The position numbers and the translations under genes were made by a program. A model generated the notes under the pieces. It had not been told where the DNA came from. It searched no databases and saw only the letters and a program-made list of their open reading frames with translations. Positions 1 to 9,682 of a DNA stretch of 64,000 nt are shown one piece after another; positions within the stretch are counted from its first letter, which is position 1, and every line of letters starts with the position of its first letter. Origin of the DNA: Symsagittifera roscoffensis (Eukaryota; Xenacoelomorpha; Acoela; Convolutidae); the NCBI RefSeq assembly GCF_963678635.1, contig NC_087069.1:15038660-15102659 (forward strand). Direction: 5' to 3'.

Positions 1-799
1 TAACGACGTTATCTCCCGCAAAGCTACCGCTTGGAAACTTCAGAACTGTGACTTAATTTGAGTCCCAGTTCTGAAGTGACTAAGAGTCACAAGAAGTGAC
101 TAAGTACTGACACTTCTTTTGAATAGTGAAAGTTGTAGGGTTACCCGAGCGTAGTGACAAATATTCTCTGGAAAGGCAACTATTGAAAAAACTGCTGTCG
201 AGAAACTCGTGACAGGAACTAATCTCAACACGAGCATGAAAGAATGTCAACGGTTACGAAAGTTCACAGGCTCAGATAGACTATTGCTTATGAACTTCAA
301 TTGAAATGCAGGGTTGTGTTGAAGTATAAACTTGATCTGGAGCAGCTCAAGGAAAATTCGAAGCTGCACCAGAAAGCTGATCTCTCTGCGATTGGTAGTG
401 GCACACAAAGAAAGACTGTCAGAACTGATCGACAATATCAGGGGCAAACAACAGAGACCATCGCAGACAAGGAGGAAGACGAAAGCAAGACGGGAGCAGA
501 AGCTGAAATCAGAGTAAATGTCTGCGATTCGAAGACAGGGGTGAGGAGAGTGTGATTTGTTTTTTGTGCCTTGTGAAATTAATTACTCGTGGCCTGCAAA
601 ACAATGACCACAGTACTTTTGCCCGTTGGCTCAGACGAATTTTCAAAAGAAAACTAACTTGGACAATTGGGTTGAACTATTAAAAATTCTTTAAAAAAGT
701 TCAAGAATCTGTACATAGACTGAAGTTTCTGAGAAAATGTCTGAAAAATGATCTAATACCGGACTTTTTGAAGTTTAGGGTCCCCGAGAACTCGTTTTT
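1..799. other. Decayed DNA upstream of the Penelope-like element
   Basis: No convincing gene. Short open stretches around 300-555 encode a Lys/Glu-rich, coiled-coil-like peptide that could be a remnant of the N-terminal region of the Penelope-like element beginning downstream, but I see no diagnostic motif. Short direct repeats of an AAGTGACTAAG-type motif occur near 75-105. Confidence 0.3.
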
Positions 800-2062
800 T
801 TGGACCAAACTGTGCGTAGTTTTCAAATAAAACTACTAAGGACTGAAACTTCAAGGGCAAATGAGGACAGGAAAAGGTACGAGGAGATGGTAATGAAGGC
901 AAGATCACTGGTGCAAAAAGAAATCGACGAACAGTGGTGGGCATCCATTTTCCGCTTCGTGAGGCGTCAAGTTGAGGCAAGCTTAAAGACAACATCAGAA
1001 AACCATAGAAAAAAATTAGAAAAACTGTCCGAGAGACCAAACAAAAACCTCTTGGCGGAGAAATGAGCGATCAGTTAAGGTGCTTGATAATATTGAATGG
1101 CCTGGATGGGTACATGAAGTGCTATTAATGGCCCGAAGCCTCCCATTAGAGACAAATTTAACGAAACGCACTTTTTGGCTGATATCGATATTTTCCTCTC
1201 ACAATTGAAAAATCAAAAAACATCTGGTGAGTCTTTATGTGAAACAGAAGCCGCGACAAAGGCATATGCAAAAAACGTAAGGCAAACCTCAATAGACAAA
1301 CCCGTTGAAAAAAACGAGGAAATATCTCAAAGATAATGAGTTGTTGGCTGTGCCTTTGATAAGGGGGTTGGTTTTTGCATAATGAGGAAAGAAACGTATG
1401 AATCATTGTTGCAGTCTGCTGAGTTTTTGAAAAAAAAATCACTGATGAGGTTATACTGAAAATTGAGAAAGAGCTTAACAAAGAATTACTTGCCATGAAC
1501 AAAAACGACGAGATAAGTGATCAGTTATATTATAAGTTGAGGTCAACAGGGGGACAACTGCCCGTTTGTACGGTTTAGCTAAAGTACACAAGGCTGAGAC
1601 ACTCCTACGACGAGTGATATCACTTCCGGGCAGCTCGTATGAGAACCTTAACAAAACTCTTGCAAATATCGATGGAGCCAATATAGATACCAACACTAAA
1701 GATGCCAGAGAAACAACAGAAAAAATGTCTCTAGGTCCGGATGAAACCATAATTCTCTTGATGTGAAAAGGTTGTACACTAATATTCCCCTGCGGGAAGC
1801 AATTGAAATTGCCCTACAGAAGCTGTACATCCAGGAGTCGCCTCCTGAAATTCAAAAAGCAACCATGAAAAGACTTTTGAATATGGCGGTCAGCAAAGTA
1901 TATTTCAAATGTAATGATTATGGTATGTGCAGTTTGGTGGTCTAGCAATGGGTGCTTCCCTCGCGGTAATTCTGGCAAACCTATGGCTGAAAAAGTACGA
2001 GTTTGCTCTAATACAAGAAACACCTTCGGGAACCGAGATAAAGCCATTAGAACAAAAACGGT
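800..2062 (+). pseudogene. PLE N-terminal region and 5' half of reverse transcriptase, frameshifted
   Basis: Translating all three frames gives successive pieces of one PLE reverse transcriptase. A Lys/Glu-rich segment (800-1066) contains KKLEKLSERPNK. A segment near 1140-1320 contains a phrase of the ADIDIFLSQ type, also found in the minus-strand copy. FDKGVGFCIM (near 1355-1385) and YGLAKVHK (1567-1590) are hallmark PLE finger motifs. The palm segment (1763-1945) has LYTNIPLREAIEIALQKLY, followed in another frame by GLAMGASLAVILANLWL. At least four frame changes or stops separate the pieces, so no functional enzyme can be made. RT would copy element RNA at a nicked target in the nucleus. 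Confidence 0.75.
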
Positions 2063-2425
2063 TTGTGGCCATGCTGCCGCAGGAAAGTAACATATAGATC
2101 AAAGGGCGTTGAATGCAAGTGTTGCCGAAACTGGTATCATCTTAAATGCGGGAAAATATCCGATGATGTGTACGCATCAACAACTGAGACATTTTGGTAC
2201 TGTGAAAGCTGCTGCGGAGCTAAGAACAAGGAGAAGGATACTCCACAAGTAAATTTGTTCCTCAGGTTTGTGGATGACATTGTTAGAACAGTAAGAGATG
2301 AGCCGAGTTGTGTTCTCGGTGCCGCCAATTCTCTTCATCCAAATCTACAGTTCACTCAAGAGGAAAGTATTTCAGTGGAAAAATTGCCCTTCGTGAATGT
2401 ATCCCAGGATAGGATAGGGATGTAA
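2063..2425 (+). pseudogene. PHD-like zinc finger embedded in PLE reverse transcriptase, plus catalytic FVDD motif
   Basis: About the first 55 residues have PHD-finger spacing: WPCC, then GVECKCCRNWYHLKC, then FWYCESCC, giving paired cysteines, a WYH histidine and a terminal CxxCC. Immediately after come LFLRFVDDIVRTVRD, where FVDD is the RT catalytic motif, and NLQFTQEES. The upstream palm motif GLAMGASLA ends near 2000, so the finger sits between palm motifs B and C of the RT. The inverted copy at about 5110-5200 keeps part of the same insertion (KVTYRTQGVECE), so it belongs to the family and not to this copy. The reading frame begins without an ATG because the upstream coding is frameshifted. 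PHD fingers usually read histone tails; a role in target choice is inference. Confidence 0.7.
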
Positions 2426-2466
2426 CCTGCAGATGGTATCCAAAACCAACAGATACTGGGAACATA

Positions 2467-2754
2467 TTGAGCTACAGAATCTGCGCCCCAACTCATTATA
2501 AGTGTAATGTTATCCAAGGTACTGTACACAGAGTTTTTGGGAGTACATCTAACTGGCAGCAATTTGATAAGACTATGGAAACCAATAGGGCAAAATGGCT
2601 GACAAATCAGTACCCTGAAAGTTGGTCCGCAAAGGTGGCAACAGACGCCCTGTGCAAAATCATCGAGGTTAAGGGCAAGCCCCTGGCTAGCGAGAGGACT
2701 TTGTCAACTCAATCACCAAAAGATGTGAAGCCCCCAATTCTGCTGGTGCAATAG
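2467..2754 (+). pseudogene. PLE reverse transcriptase thumb and linker region
   Basis: It continues the PLE after a short break at 2425. Residues include a CAPTHYKCNVIQGTVHRVF-type phrase, then NRAKWLTNQYPESW, which matches in pattern NRKQWIENQNPEKW read on the opposite strand in the second PLE (near 4640-4690). That phrase is the usual link between RT and the endonuclease in PLEs. There is no ATG at the start. The second unit's copy differs by one Gly-to-Arg change (position 2539 versus 8411). Confidence 0.65.
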
Positions 2755-2801
2755 AGGGGTAAACAAATCCAAGCAGGTTACGAAATTTAACTAACGCTCA
2801 A

Positions 2802-3266
2802 GTGGTTATCACCACCAGAAAACTAGAATCAGGTTTACCATCACTGAAATCAGCATTTTCTAATGACCTCAAGTCAAGAGTGGTTTATAAATTGTCATGT
2901 AGTGAATGCACATTCACCTATGACGGACAAAATGATAGATTTTTGACCACTAGAATTGAGGAACATAAGAAAAGAGACTCACCGGTAGGCCTCCACCTTC
3001 AGCAATGCAGTCTTGATAGAAATAGCGCAGATCTTAGTTGGGAAAGTATAGATAGGTCAAACAACCAAACCAAACTTTTAACACTAGAGGCAATACATAT
3101 CAGGAAAGAGAAACCGGGCTTGAACACGCGCGATGAGTTTAGGAGCAGGGAGTTAACACTAAAAATTCAGTTCCAAGAACTTTTTGATTTAGTTTGGATC
3201 GAAATTATGACTCTGAAACTTCGAGACAGGTCAATTATAAACTGTTTAATTAAATTTAAAGGTTAA
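2802..3266 (+). pseudogene. PLE GIY-YIG endonuclease domain
   Basis: This is a 154-codon open stretch without an ATG start. It has the PLE-type GIY-YIG module: VVYKLSCSECTFTYDG (the YIG tripeptide is YDG here), the catalytic-Arg segment TTRIEEHKK, then LLTLEAIHIRKEKPGLN, the usual C-terminal helix with KPxLN. In PLEs this enzyme nicks the target to prime reverse transcription. The Ile-to-Asp change in the second motif and loss of the upstream RT frame argue against activity. An almost identical copy lies at 8674-9138, and a diverged, stop-containing one on the minus strand near 4108-4400. Confidence 0.8.
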
Positions 3267-3412
3267 AAGTATTTTAACCTAAATAGTAATTTTAGACGTG
3301 AACTGTGATTGGCTAACTCTTTAACAAGATGGTTAAGAACCAAAATGTATGTGAATTATTGAAAAAAAAACATTTGTGAATTGACGTTTTTTGTCATTTA
3401 GATTAGCTTAAT

Positions 3413-3460
3413 GTTAACATCCTGACGATGCACATAGTTAAGTAAACGTTTGGAATGTTC
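3413..3460 (+). ncRNA. Degenerate hammerhead-ribozyme-like core in the PLE 3' tail
   Basis: CTGACGA (3422-3428) is followed by GCAC and, at 3444-3450, AAACGTT, the order of the hammerhead core used by PLEs (CUGANGA, stem II, GAAA, minimal stem III). AACA before the core can pair with TGTT after it, as stem I. The stem II partner and the first G of GAAA are lost, so this copy is probably inactive. It lies about 160 bp beyond the GIY-YIG module. Confidence 0.45.
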
Positions 3461-3810
3461 CTTTTATCAAAAACTTTACAATTCACTTCAATCAAAAAAG
3501 TTACCTATCCTAAAAACGTTGCGAAACATAAAAATTATATCAAAAAAGATGTGAAATAACTAAAACGGTGGTTGCGAAATCTTGCCAAAATTTATGAATT
3601 TTCAACTCTATAATAATGAGGAATGGGCTTTTGTCACTAATCTGCCAAGTCGTTATTTCGTATAAAAAAAAGTTTATTTTGGTTTTCCCAGCGTGTTTTG
3701 AAAAACCAATTTAACAACTTTATTACAAGCCCAGGTTTGTGTGCCTCACTGAAACGTGGCTTCATTTGTTTTTCAAAGACAGCAAATAAGAATTTTGAAA
3801 TCTTAATTTT

Positions 3811-3840
3811 AACGTTTTCGCACATTTTGTGCATCATCAG
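3811..3840 (-). ncRNA. Hammerhead-ribozyme core (PLE type), well preserved
   Basis: On the minus strand: CTGATGA (3840-3834), a stem-loop with complementary arms GCACA and TGTGC around a short A-rich loop (3832-3820), GAAA (3819-3816), then ACGTT ending at 3811. This is the complete conserved core, with the very short, self-complementary stem III (AACGTT) known from PLE hammerheads. Stem I pairing with the flanks is weak, so activity is uncertain. It lies about 270 bp past the GIY-YIG remnant, in the element's 3' tail. Confidence 0.6.
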
Positions 3841-4107
3841 GATAAAAACGTTTACTATATTTTTAAGTACGATCAAAGATATGGAAAAAGTGACAAACAT
3901 GTATCAAAAATGCTCTAAAAATTTCTGACCAATCAAATTTAAACAATTGAAAAATTTAAATAATTTATCATTAATCACAATTTCCTGTAAGTTTTTGAGA
4001 TTTTTAAGTTTTTTTCTTTAAATGTTATAACAATTTGTTTGGAACTATGTTCGTTTCTGACACATCAAGTTTTTGAATTTTACCCATTTCATTCAAAGAC
4101 TACATAT

Positions 4108-5720
4108 TAAGCGTTAGATCCCAGCTCTTAATTGCATCGCGCTTGCTCATTTTCAACTTTTCGCTCCAAATATGCAAAGCCTCTAGTGTGAGTAGCTTAT
4201 GAGTGTTTCCTGGTTGGTCTTAGATCTCTGACTTTAGCTCAGCAGTACCGCCTACCTCCATACTGCATTCTAGCACATGCTGTCCTTCTGGGGAGTCCTC
4301 TTTCTGGTGTAATTCAATCCTCGTGGCGGTTTTAGTTGGAGTTACATCCACTGCATGTAGGCTTATACACCACACTGGATCTGAGTTCATGTGCAAAGAA
4401 AGTTTCGGGGGATGGCAAGCATCTTTTCAACATTTTTAGTGTAAGAATTTGTTGTGCCTCGGATATTTGCCGCACCTTCGCTGCTGAACTTGGAATGGTT
4501 TACCTCGATATCTCATTGTCAAAGCGGGGGATGAATCTTTCAACCATTTATCCTTTCTTTCTCTGTTTTGATGTCATATTCTCTAGTTTTTTTCCTTCAA
4601 TAATCTTCTAAGAGTTTCAAACAAAACCCTGTCTAACCATTTTTCTGGGTTTTGATTTTCAATCCATTGCTTCCGATTTTTCTCCAATGCCCTGTCAAAA
4701 TTTACCCATATTGGGATACTTCTTAATACTTCTTAAAACCGGATGAACGTTTCTTCAGTATTTCAAAGGTGCGCAGCCTATAAAATTAAAAACGTTACCG
4801 GTATCTGTGGGTTTTAGAACCACCTACATGTGACCTGTTTTCGTGCGTCCTCAATTAAAATCAAGTGTAAAAAGGCCAAATTACCTTTACTATCAATTTC
4901 TTCTCTAGTAAACTGCAATTTGGATACAAATTTGTGGCAGCCTCGAGGAATACCCCTGGACCGCCCCCTCACATTTCTTATTTTGTCATCCACATGTCCT
5001 AGAAATACTTTATTACCATTTTCATTCCGATCTTTTCCCTGCTGTTTTTGAGAGTCCTCACTGTTTCAGCGTTGTTTGCGAACTCGGATTCCAATATGCC
5101 ACCACCTTCTAAGCGGAAAAAATTCAATAGGTTTCGCATTCTACTCCTTGAGTTCGATATGTCACCTTTTCTGAAATCCAGGGCAGACCGTCTTTCTGTA
5201 CATACCACAAACCAATAATTTAAAGTGTACCTTTTTCACAGCAAAAATTAGCTGCTTTTTCATAATTTTGATAGAAAGCTCTGTAAGATTGGTTTGCATG
5301 GCAAACAATCTCCGCATGGCTATTTCAAGATCTTTCTTGAGCGGGAAATTAGTGTACAAACTCAATAAATGAAGAGAAATTAAACTCTCAGCAGAGTACA
5401 ATTGAGTTTTCTCCAAGATCTCCTTGGACAGTTCGTATCTATGTTTTCCCACTCAGTTGTGTTATAGTATCTCACCAAAGATTGATTTAGATGGTGATAT
5501 GAGCTACCAGGTGAAGAAGGGACCGTTGTCCTTCAAATTGTTTCTGGCTTTTTCAACTCATTTGTCAGAGGGTGTCTATTTCACATTATTAGCATATTAC
5601 TTTGCTGCTGCTTCAATCTCACATAGTTTTTCTCCGGGTATTCTATTTAACTTCAGCTCAGACAAAAATTATCAATATCAGCAAGGAAATGAGGGTGATC
5701 AAACGTGTCACGTACCGAAT
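4108..5720 (-). pseudogene. Reverse transcriptase and GIY-YIG remnants of the minus-strand PLE
   Basis: The longest open pieces are 5162-5452 (RT palm with LYTNFPL) and 4999-5208 (PHD remnant and the segment before the catalytic Asp pair). The catalytic motif reads HVDD in place of FVDD. GIY-YIG codons near 4110-4400 contain in-frame stops. The copy in unit 2 (about 9980-11590) has one extra G near 11000 that locally extends the PHD-region frame but does not restore the protein. Confidence 0.65.
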
Positions 5721-5824
5721 GTTTTGGTCCAAAAGGAAAGACTTCTCGCAACCACTGCCGCACAACACTGTCTTTCTGAAAATATTTCAGGCTGTTTTTG
5801 TGTCAGCATATCAAGTTGTTGACA

Positions 5825-6540
5825 TTACACCTTGCTTAATACTATCCGTAGGTGAGAAATGACATCATTAAGTACAACAGATATGAACTCGAGCATTCCC
5901 AATCGGCTTGTTTGCTCTAAACTATCTCCAGCAGATTTGTTCAAAATGGAAGGTAGTTTGAACACATCTGTTAGAGGTAGTTTGGAGCAAGCAGGCCAAT
6001 TGAGAATGCTCGAGTTCATGTCTGACGCGTAGTTGTTTGGCTCAAAACTGTGAACCAGCTCACGCGGAACTGCAGCAAGTCTAGCGAAAGATTTAGGGTC
6101 ATAAACGTGCAGTCGTTCAATTTTTCCAGCTGTGAAAAAGCTGTAACATCGAGCTCTACGAATTAATTTGTGTAGGGCTTGAGTATACTATGAAGATTTT
6201 ATACACAGCTCTCTACAATGTTTTTGGCTTTTTGGAAACACAAGAGTTTTAAGTATTTTTTATTTGGCAGTTAATTTGTGATGGTGCCCTCTTGCAGTCT
6301 TGAATAGCTCAAACCAACTATTACGTTCTAATGGATTACAGTGGAATTTTGGCAGCTTAAAACCAGGAAGCTTGAAACTTTTGAGACCGTAAAGAAAAGC
6401 TATGTTGCTCGTGTTTTGATCAGCACGGCGATAGACGTTAACGACTGAAATCGCCTTCGGTGAAATTGGTTGATCCTTAGAACTTATGTTGAAGCCGTTA
6501 AGACTTGTCTGGTGCTGTTTTAAGGCTGAATTCAGTGGTT
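5825..6540 (-). pseudogene. BEL/Pao-type gag fragment (DUF1759-like)
   Basis: On the minus strand the translation from about 6540 to 5825 is nearly continuous and recalls the gag region of BEL/Pao retroelements: KLPKFHCNPLERNSWFELF (near 6340), then after one stop LKTLV, then YTQALHKLIRRARC, GKIERL and SFARLAAVPRELVHSFE (6170-6060). The order PKF.NPLE..WFELF, LK.L, QAL..L.RR is the family signature. No protease, RT or integrase of this element is present, so it is a fragment. Its C-terminal part is a hairpin (5883-6019). Repeated at 11698-12413. Confidence 0.6.
5883..6019. repeat. Long imperfect inverted repeat (hairpin) within the BEL/Pao relic
   Basis: ATGAACTCGAGCATTC at 5883 is matched by its reverse complement ending at 6019. 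The arms are about 63 nt with about 9 differences (roughly 86 percent), and the loop is about 10 nt. Several differences would be G-U pairs in RNA. The second unit has it at 11756-11892. Confidence 0.85.
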
Positions 6541-7152
6541 ATTGATCAATTTTTGAAAACTCCTAGCTCTCATAGGAACCATGTCAACCGTATTTACCTT
6601 CGCATTGTCTTCGTTGTGTTGAATATAGACCATGGTGAAGCAATGTTAATTTCTTTTACTTGATGTATGTTTCTTGAGAAGTGAAGTCGGACTTACTTAC
6701 TGCATAACTTACTCCAGGATACACGAATATTGGACTTTTCCTTTTCGCTTAAAATCTTTTCCAAAAACAAGAAAAACTTTTATTTTTGTTGTATTGCATA
6801 TTTATGTTTGCCTTGATTAATGTCTGATAATTTCAAAAATCAAATTTTAAAAATAATCATCGTTGAAAAATTTTGATACTATCCCTATTTTATTTATGTA
6901 AGACAAAAGTAAAACACTTCAGGCCGTTTTCAATCTATTTTAATGCCAGACCATCAAACCTTCGGCTACTCTGCATCCATGGTTTTTGCAACTTATAATC
7001 GGTTACGAACACAACCAGTAAATTTTGAGAAATTTAAATTTAATAAATCGAAATTTTGTTTTATGGAAAGATGCTAGCAACACTTTTTTCAAATACGAAA
7101 AATCACTTATCATAGACCTTTCATGCAATTCTTTTTATTTGTGGAAGGTACC
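6541..7152. other. Non-coding stretch without recognised genes
   Basis: AT-rich DNA with only short open frames and no motif I recognise. A 66-codon frame at 7025-7225 lacks an ATG and runs into the palindromic repeat, so I treat it as chance. The same holds for the copy at 12414-13025. Confidence 0.5.
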
Positions 7153-7433
7153 GCGACAACTCGCAAGAGAGAAAAGTCGCAACAACTTGCAAATTTTAAG
7201 GAAAGCGACAACTCGCAAATTTTGAGGCTTACTGGAAATTTTAAATTCTCGGTTTAAATTCGCCGGTGAGCGCGCTACGCCTCAATAACAGGCTCTAAAT
7301 TTCGTATTGAAACCTACTCTTTAGTGTCAAGATACATACACGTTGGCGCGACTGCGGCGCTGAGTATATTGCGAAATATCTTTTGATTCGAGTTGTCTTT
7401 TGTTGCGAGTTGTCTCTTCTTATTAGTTGTCGC
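7153..7433. repeat. MITE-like palindromic element with GCGACAACTCGCAA repeats
   Basis: GCGACAACTCGCAA occurs directly at 7153 and 7205. Its inverse (TTGCGAGTTGTC at 7403 and GTTGTCGC at 7426) lies at the other end, giving an approximately 281-bp element with repeated, inverted ends and a GC-richer centre. It has no coding capacity. It could be a small non-autonomous DNA transposon. Repeated at 13026-13306. Confidence 0.5.
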
Positions 7434-7790
7434 ATTACGCTTATGGAATTGTATGAAAAGTGTATGATTCTCATTTTCCATATATCAAAATTGTATGATT
7501 CGCTTTTTTGCTTAACTCGGGTCATGAAGTTTAAATATATCAGCCTGCTGCGATAAAATTTCGATGCTTAAACATGCGGTATCAGAAGGTTTTTGTGGTT
7601 ACTGAAGAAAAGCATAACTTCCCAGGAGGTTTAGACAAAATGACGTCTATTTCTTAAAAGTTGATGTTCTGCAAAAGCAAAGAGACTTTGAAGAACTCTT
7701 TTTTCCGAAAAAAAAAAAATTTCTATGATTAGTTGAAAGTTAACTTACAACTCAAGAATTTTGAACATGCAAACAAAATAGTGAAATGAC

Positions 7791-7998
7791 ACAAGACTGC
7801 TCGTATCAGAGCAAAACCTTGAATGTTCCGACTACCTTTTAAGATCTATCAAGCAGTAGTAACATGAAAAAAATAAATAGAAAAAAAATTAAAAAATATA
7901 TAATTTGAAAACGTGAGATTTTTGGTGAAAATTATCCCCTCACACGCCATACAAAAAACAAAGTGATAGATTTTGCTCCTAGTAACATTTTATTTGGG
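7791..7998 (-). repeat. Truncated copy of the TIR element (end cut by the tandem duplication joint)
   Basis: It starts with ACAAGACTGCTCGTATC, the 17-bp terminus of the complete element at 13664-14289, and is identical to that element until it stops at the duplication joint at 7998/7999. Confidence 0.85.
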
Positions 7999-9138
7999 GA
8001 AACTGGTATCATCTTAAATGCGGGAAAATATCCGATGATGTGTACGCATCAACAACTGAGACATTTTGGTACTGTGAAAGCTGCTGCGGAGCTAAGAACA
8101 AGGAGAAGGATACTCCACAAGTAAATTTGTTCCTCAGGTTTGTGGATGACATTGTTAGAACAGTAAGAGATGAGCCGAGTTGTGTTCTCGGTGCCGCCAA
8201 TTCTCTTCATCCAAATCTACAGTTCACTCAAGAGGAAAGTATTTCAGTGGAAAAATTGCCCTTCGTGAATGTATCCCAGGATAGGATAGGGATGTAACCT
8301 GCAGATGGTATCCAAAACCAACAGATACTGGGAACATATTGAGCTACAGAATCTGCGCCCCAACTCATTATAAGTGTAATGTTATCCAAGGTACTGTACA
8401 CAGAGTTTTTAGGAGTACATCTAACTGGCAGCAATTTGATAAGACTATGGAAACCAATAGGGCAAAATGGCTGACAAATCAGTACCCTGAAAGTTGGTCC
8501 GCAAAGGTGGCAACAGACGCCCTGTGCAAAATCATCGAGGTTAAGGGCAAGCCCCTGGCTAGCGAGAGGACTTTGTCAACTCAATCACCAAAAGATGTGA
8601 AGCCCCCAATTCTGCTGGTGCAATAGAGGGGTAAACAAATCCAAGCAGGTTACGAAATTTAACTAACGCTCAAGTGGTTATCACCACCAGAAAACTAGAA
8701 TCAGGTTTACCATCACTGAAATCAGCATTTTCTAATGACCTCAAGTCAAGAGTGGTTTATAAATTGTCATGTAGTGAATGCACATTCACCTATGACGGAC
8801 AAAATGATAGATTTTTGACCACTAGAATTGAGGAACATAAGAAAAGAGACTCACCGGTAGGCCTCCACCTTCAGCAATGCAGTCTTGATAGAAATAGCGC
8901 AGATCTTAGTTGGGAAAGTATAGATAGGTCAAACAACCAAACCAAACTTTTAACACTAGAGGCAATACATATCAGGAAAGAGAAACCGGGCTTGAACACG
9001 CGCGATGAGTTTAGGAGCAGGGAGTTAACACTAAAAATTCAGTTCCAAGAACTTTTTGATTTAGTTTGGATCGAAATTATGACTCTGAAACTTCGAGACA
9101 GGTCAATTATAAACTGTTTAATTAAATTTAAAGGTTAA
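7999..9138 (+). pseudogene. 5'-truncated copy of the plus-strand PLE (half PHD finger, RT palm end, thumb, GIY-YIG)
   Basis: Duplicate of 2127-3266, so it lacks the fingers and motif B of the RT. It begins in the middle of the PHD finger (WYHLKC) and contains FVDDIVRTV, the thumb region and the GIY-YIG module (8674-9138). One base change in the thumb (8411) is the only coding difference seen. It is not functional by itself. Confidence 0.85.
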
Positions 9139-9284
9139 AAGTATTTTAACCTAAATAGTAATTTTAGACGTGAACTGTGATTGGCTAACTCTTTAACAAG
9201 ATGGTTAAGAACCAAAATGTATGTGAATTATTGAAAAAAAAACATTTGTGAATTGACGTTTTTTGTCATTTAGATTAGCTTAAT

Positions 9285-9332
9285 GTTAACATCCTGACGA
9301 TGCACATAGTTAAGTAAACGTTTGGAATGTTC
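9285..9332 (+). ncRNA. Second copy of the degenerate hammerhead-like core
   Basis: Identical to 3413-3460 by duplication: CTGACGA at 9294-9300 and AAACGTT at 9316-9322. The GAAA box and stem II are incomplete. Confidence 0.4.
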
Positions 9333-9682
9333 CTTTTATCAAAAACTTTACAATTCACTTCAATCAAAAAAGTTACCTATCCTAAAAACGTTGCGAAACA
9401 TAAAAATTATATCAAAAAAGATGTGAAATAACTAAAACGGTGGTTGCGAAATCTTGCCAAAATTTATGAATTTTCAACTCTATAATAATGAGGAATGGGC
9501 TTTTGTCACTAATCTGCCAAGTCGTTATTTCGTATAAAAAAAAGTTTATTTTGGTTTTCCCAGCGTGTTTTGAAAAACCAATTTAACAACTTTATTACAA
9601 GCCCAGGTTTGTGTGCCTCACTGAAACGTGGCTTCATTTGTTTTTCAAAGACAGCAAATAAGAATTTTGAAATCTTAATTTT

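Larger units (their letters stand above)
800..3470 (+). mobile_element. Penelope-like retroelement (PLE), decayed, plus strand
   Basis: The parts lie in the usual PLE order: a charged N-terminal region (800-1066), RT fingers (FDKGVGF near 1355, YGLAKVHK near 1567), RT palm with LYTNIPL (near 1772) and GLAMGASLA (near 1945), a PHD-like zinc finger, the catalytic FVDD, an RT thumb, a GIY-YIG endonuclease, and a hammerhead-like core in the 3' tail. Several frameshifts and stops break the reading frame between 1066 and 2063 and between 2425 and 2802, so this copy is dead. Only the part from 2127 onward is included in the 5.87-kb tandem duplication. A second, inverted copy of the same family follows at about 3811-5800. 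Confidence 0.85.
3811..5800 (-). mobile_element. Second Penelope-like element, minus strand, heavily decayed
   Basis: Read on the minus strand from about 5800 downward, translated pieces match the plus-strand PLE in order: a HFLADID phrase (near 5690), PGSSYHHLNQSL (near 5500), LLSLYTNFPLKKDLEIAMRRLF (near 5350), a PHD remnant (KVTYRTQGVECE, near 5150), GHVDDKIRNVRG in place of FVDD (near 5000), LQFTREE (near 4920), NRKQWIENQNPEKW (near 4670), a GIY-YIG remnant with RIELHQKEDSPEG (near 4300) and LLTLEALHI (near 4190), then a hammerhead-like core at 3811-3840. Many stops and frameshifts and a missing fingers segment make it a fossil. It faces the plus-strand PLE tail to tail. Confidence 0.75.
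2127..7998. repeat. Unit 1 of a 5.87-kb direct tandem duplication
   Basis: The stretch repeats at 7999-13870 at an offset of 5872, becoming 5873 after a 1-nt insertion. I found only three differences: G/A near 2539/8411, A/C near 3903/9775, and one extra G in unit 2 near 11000. Both ends share the four bases GAAA (2127-2130, 7999-8002 and 13872-13875), a microhomology at the joint. Confidence 0.95.

Noticed and set aside
5424-5822. 132-codon plus-strand frame (and its copy at 11297-11695) as a gene
   Set aside because: It lies antisense to the minus-strand PLE reverse transcriptase, which matches the other PLE copy.
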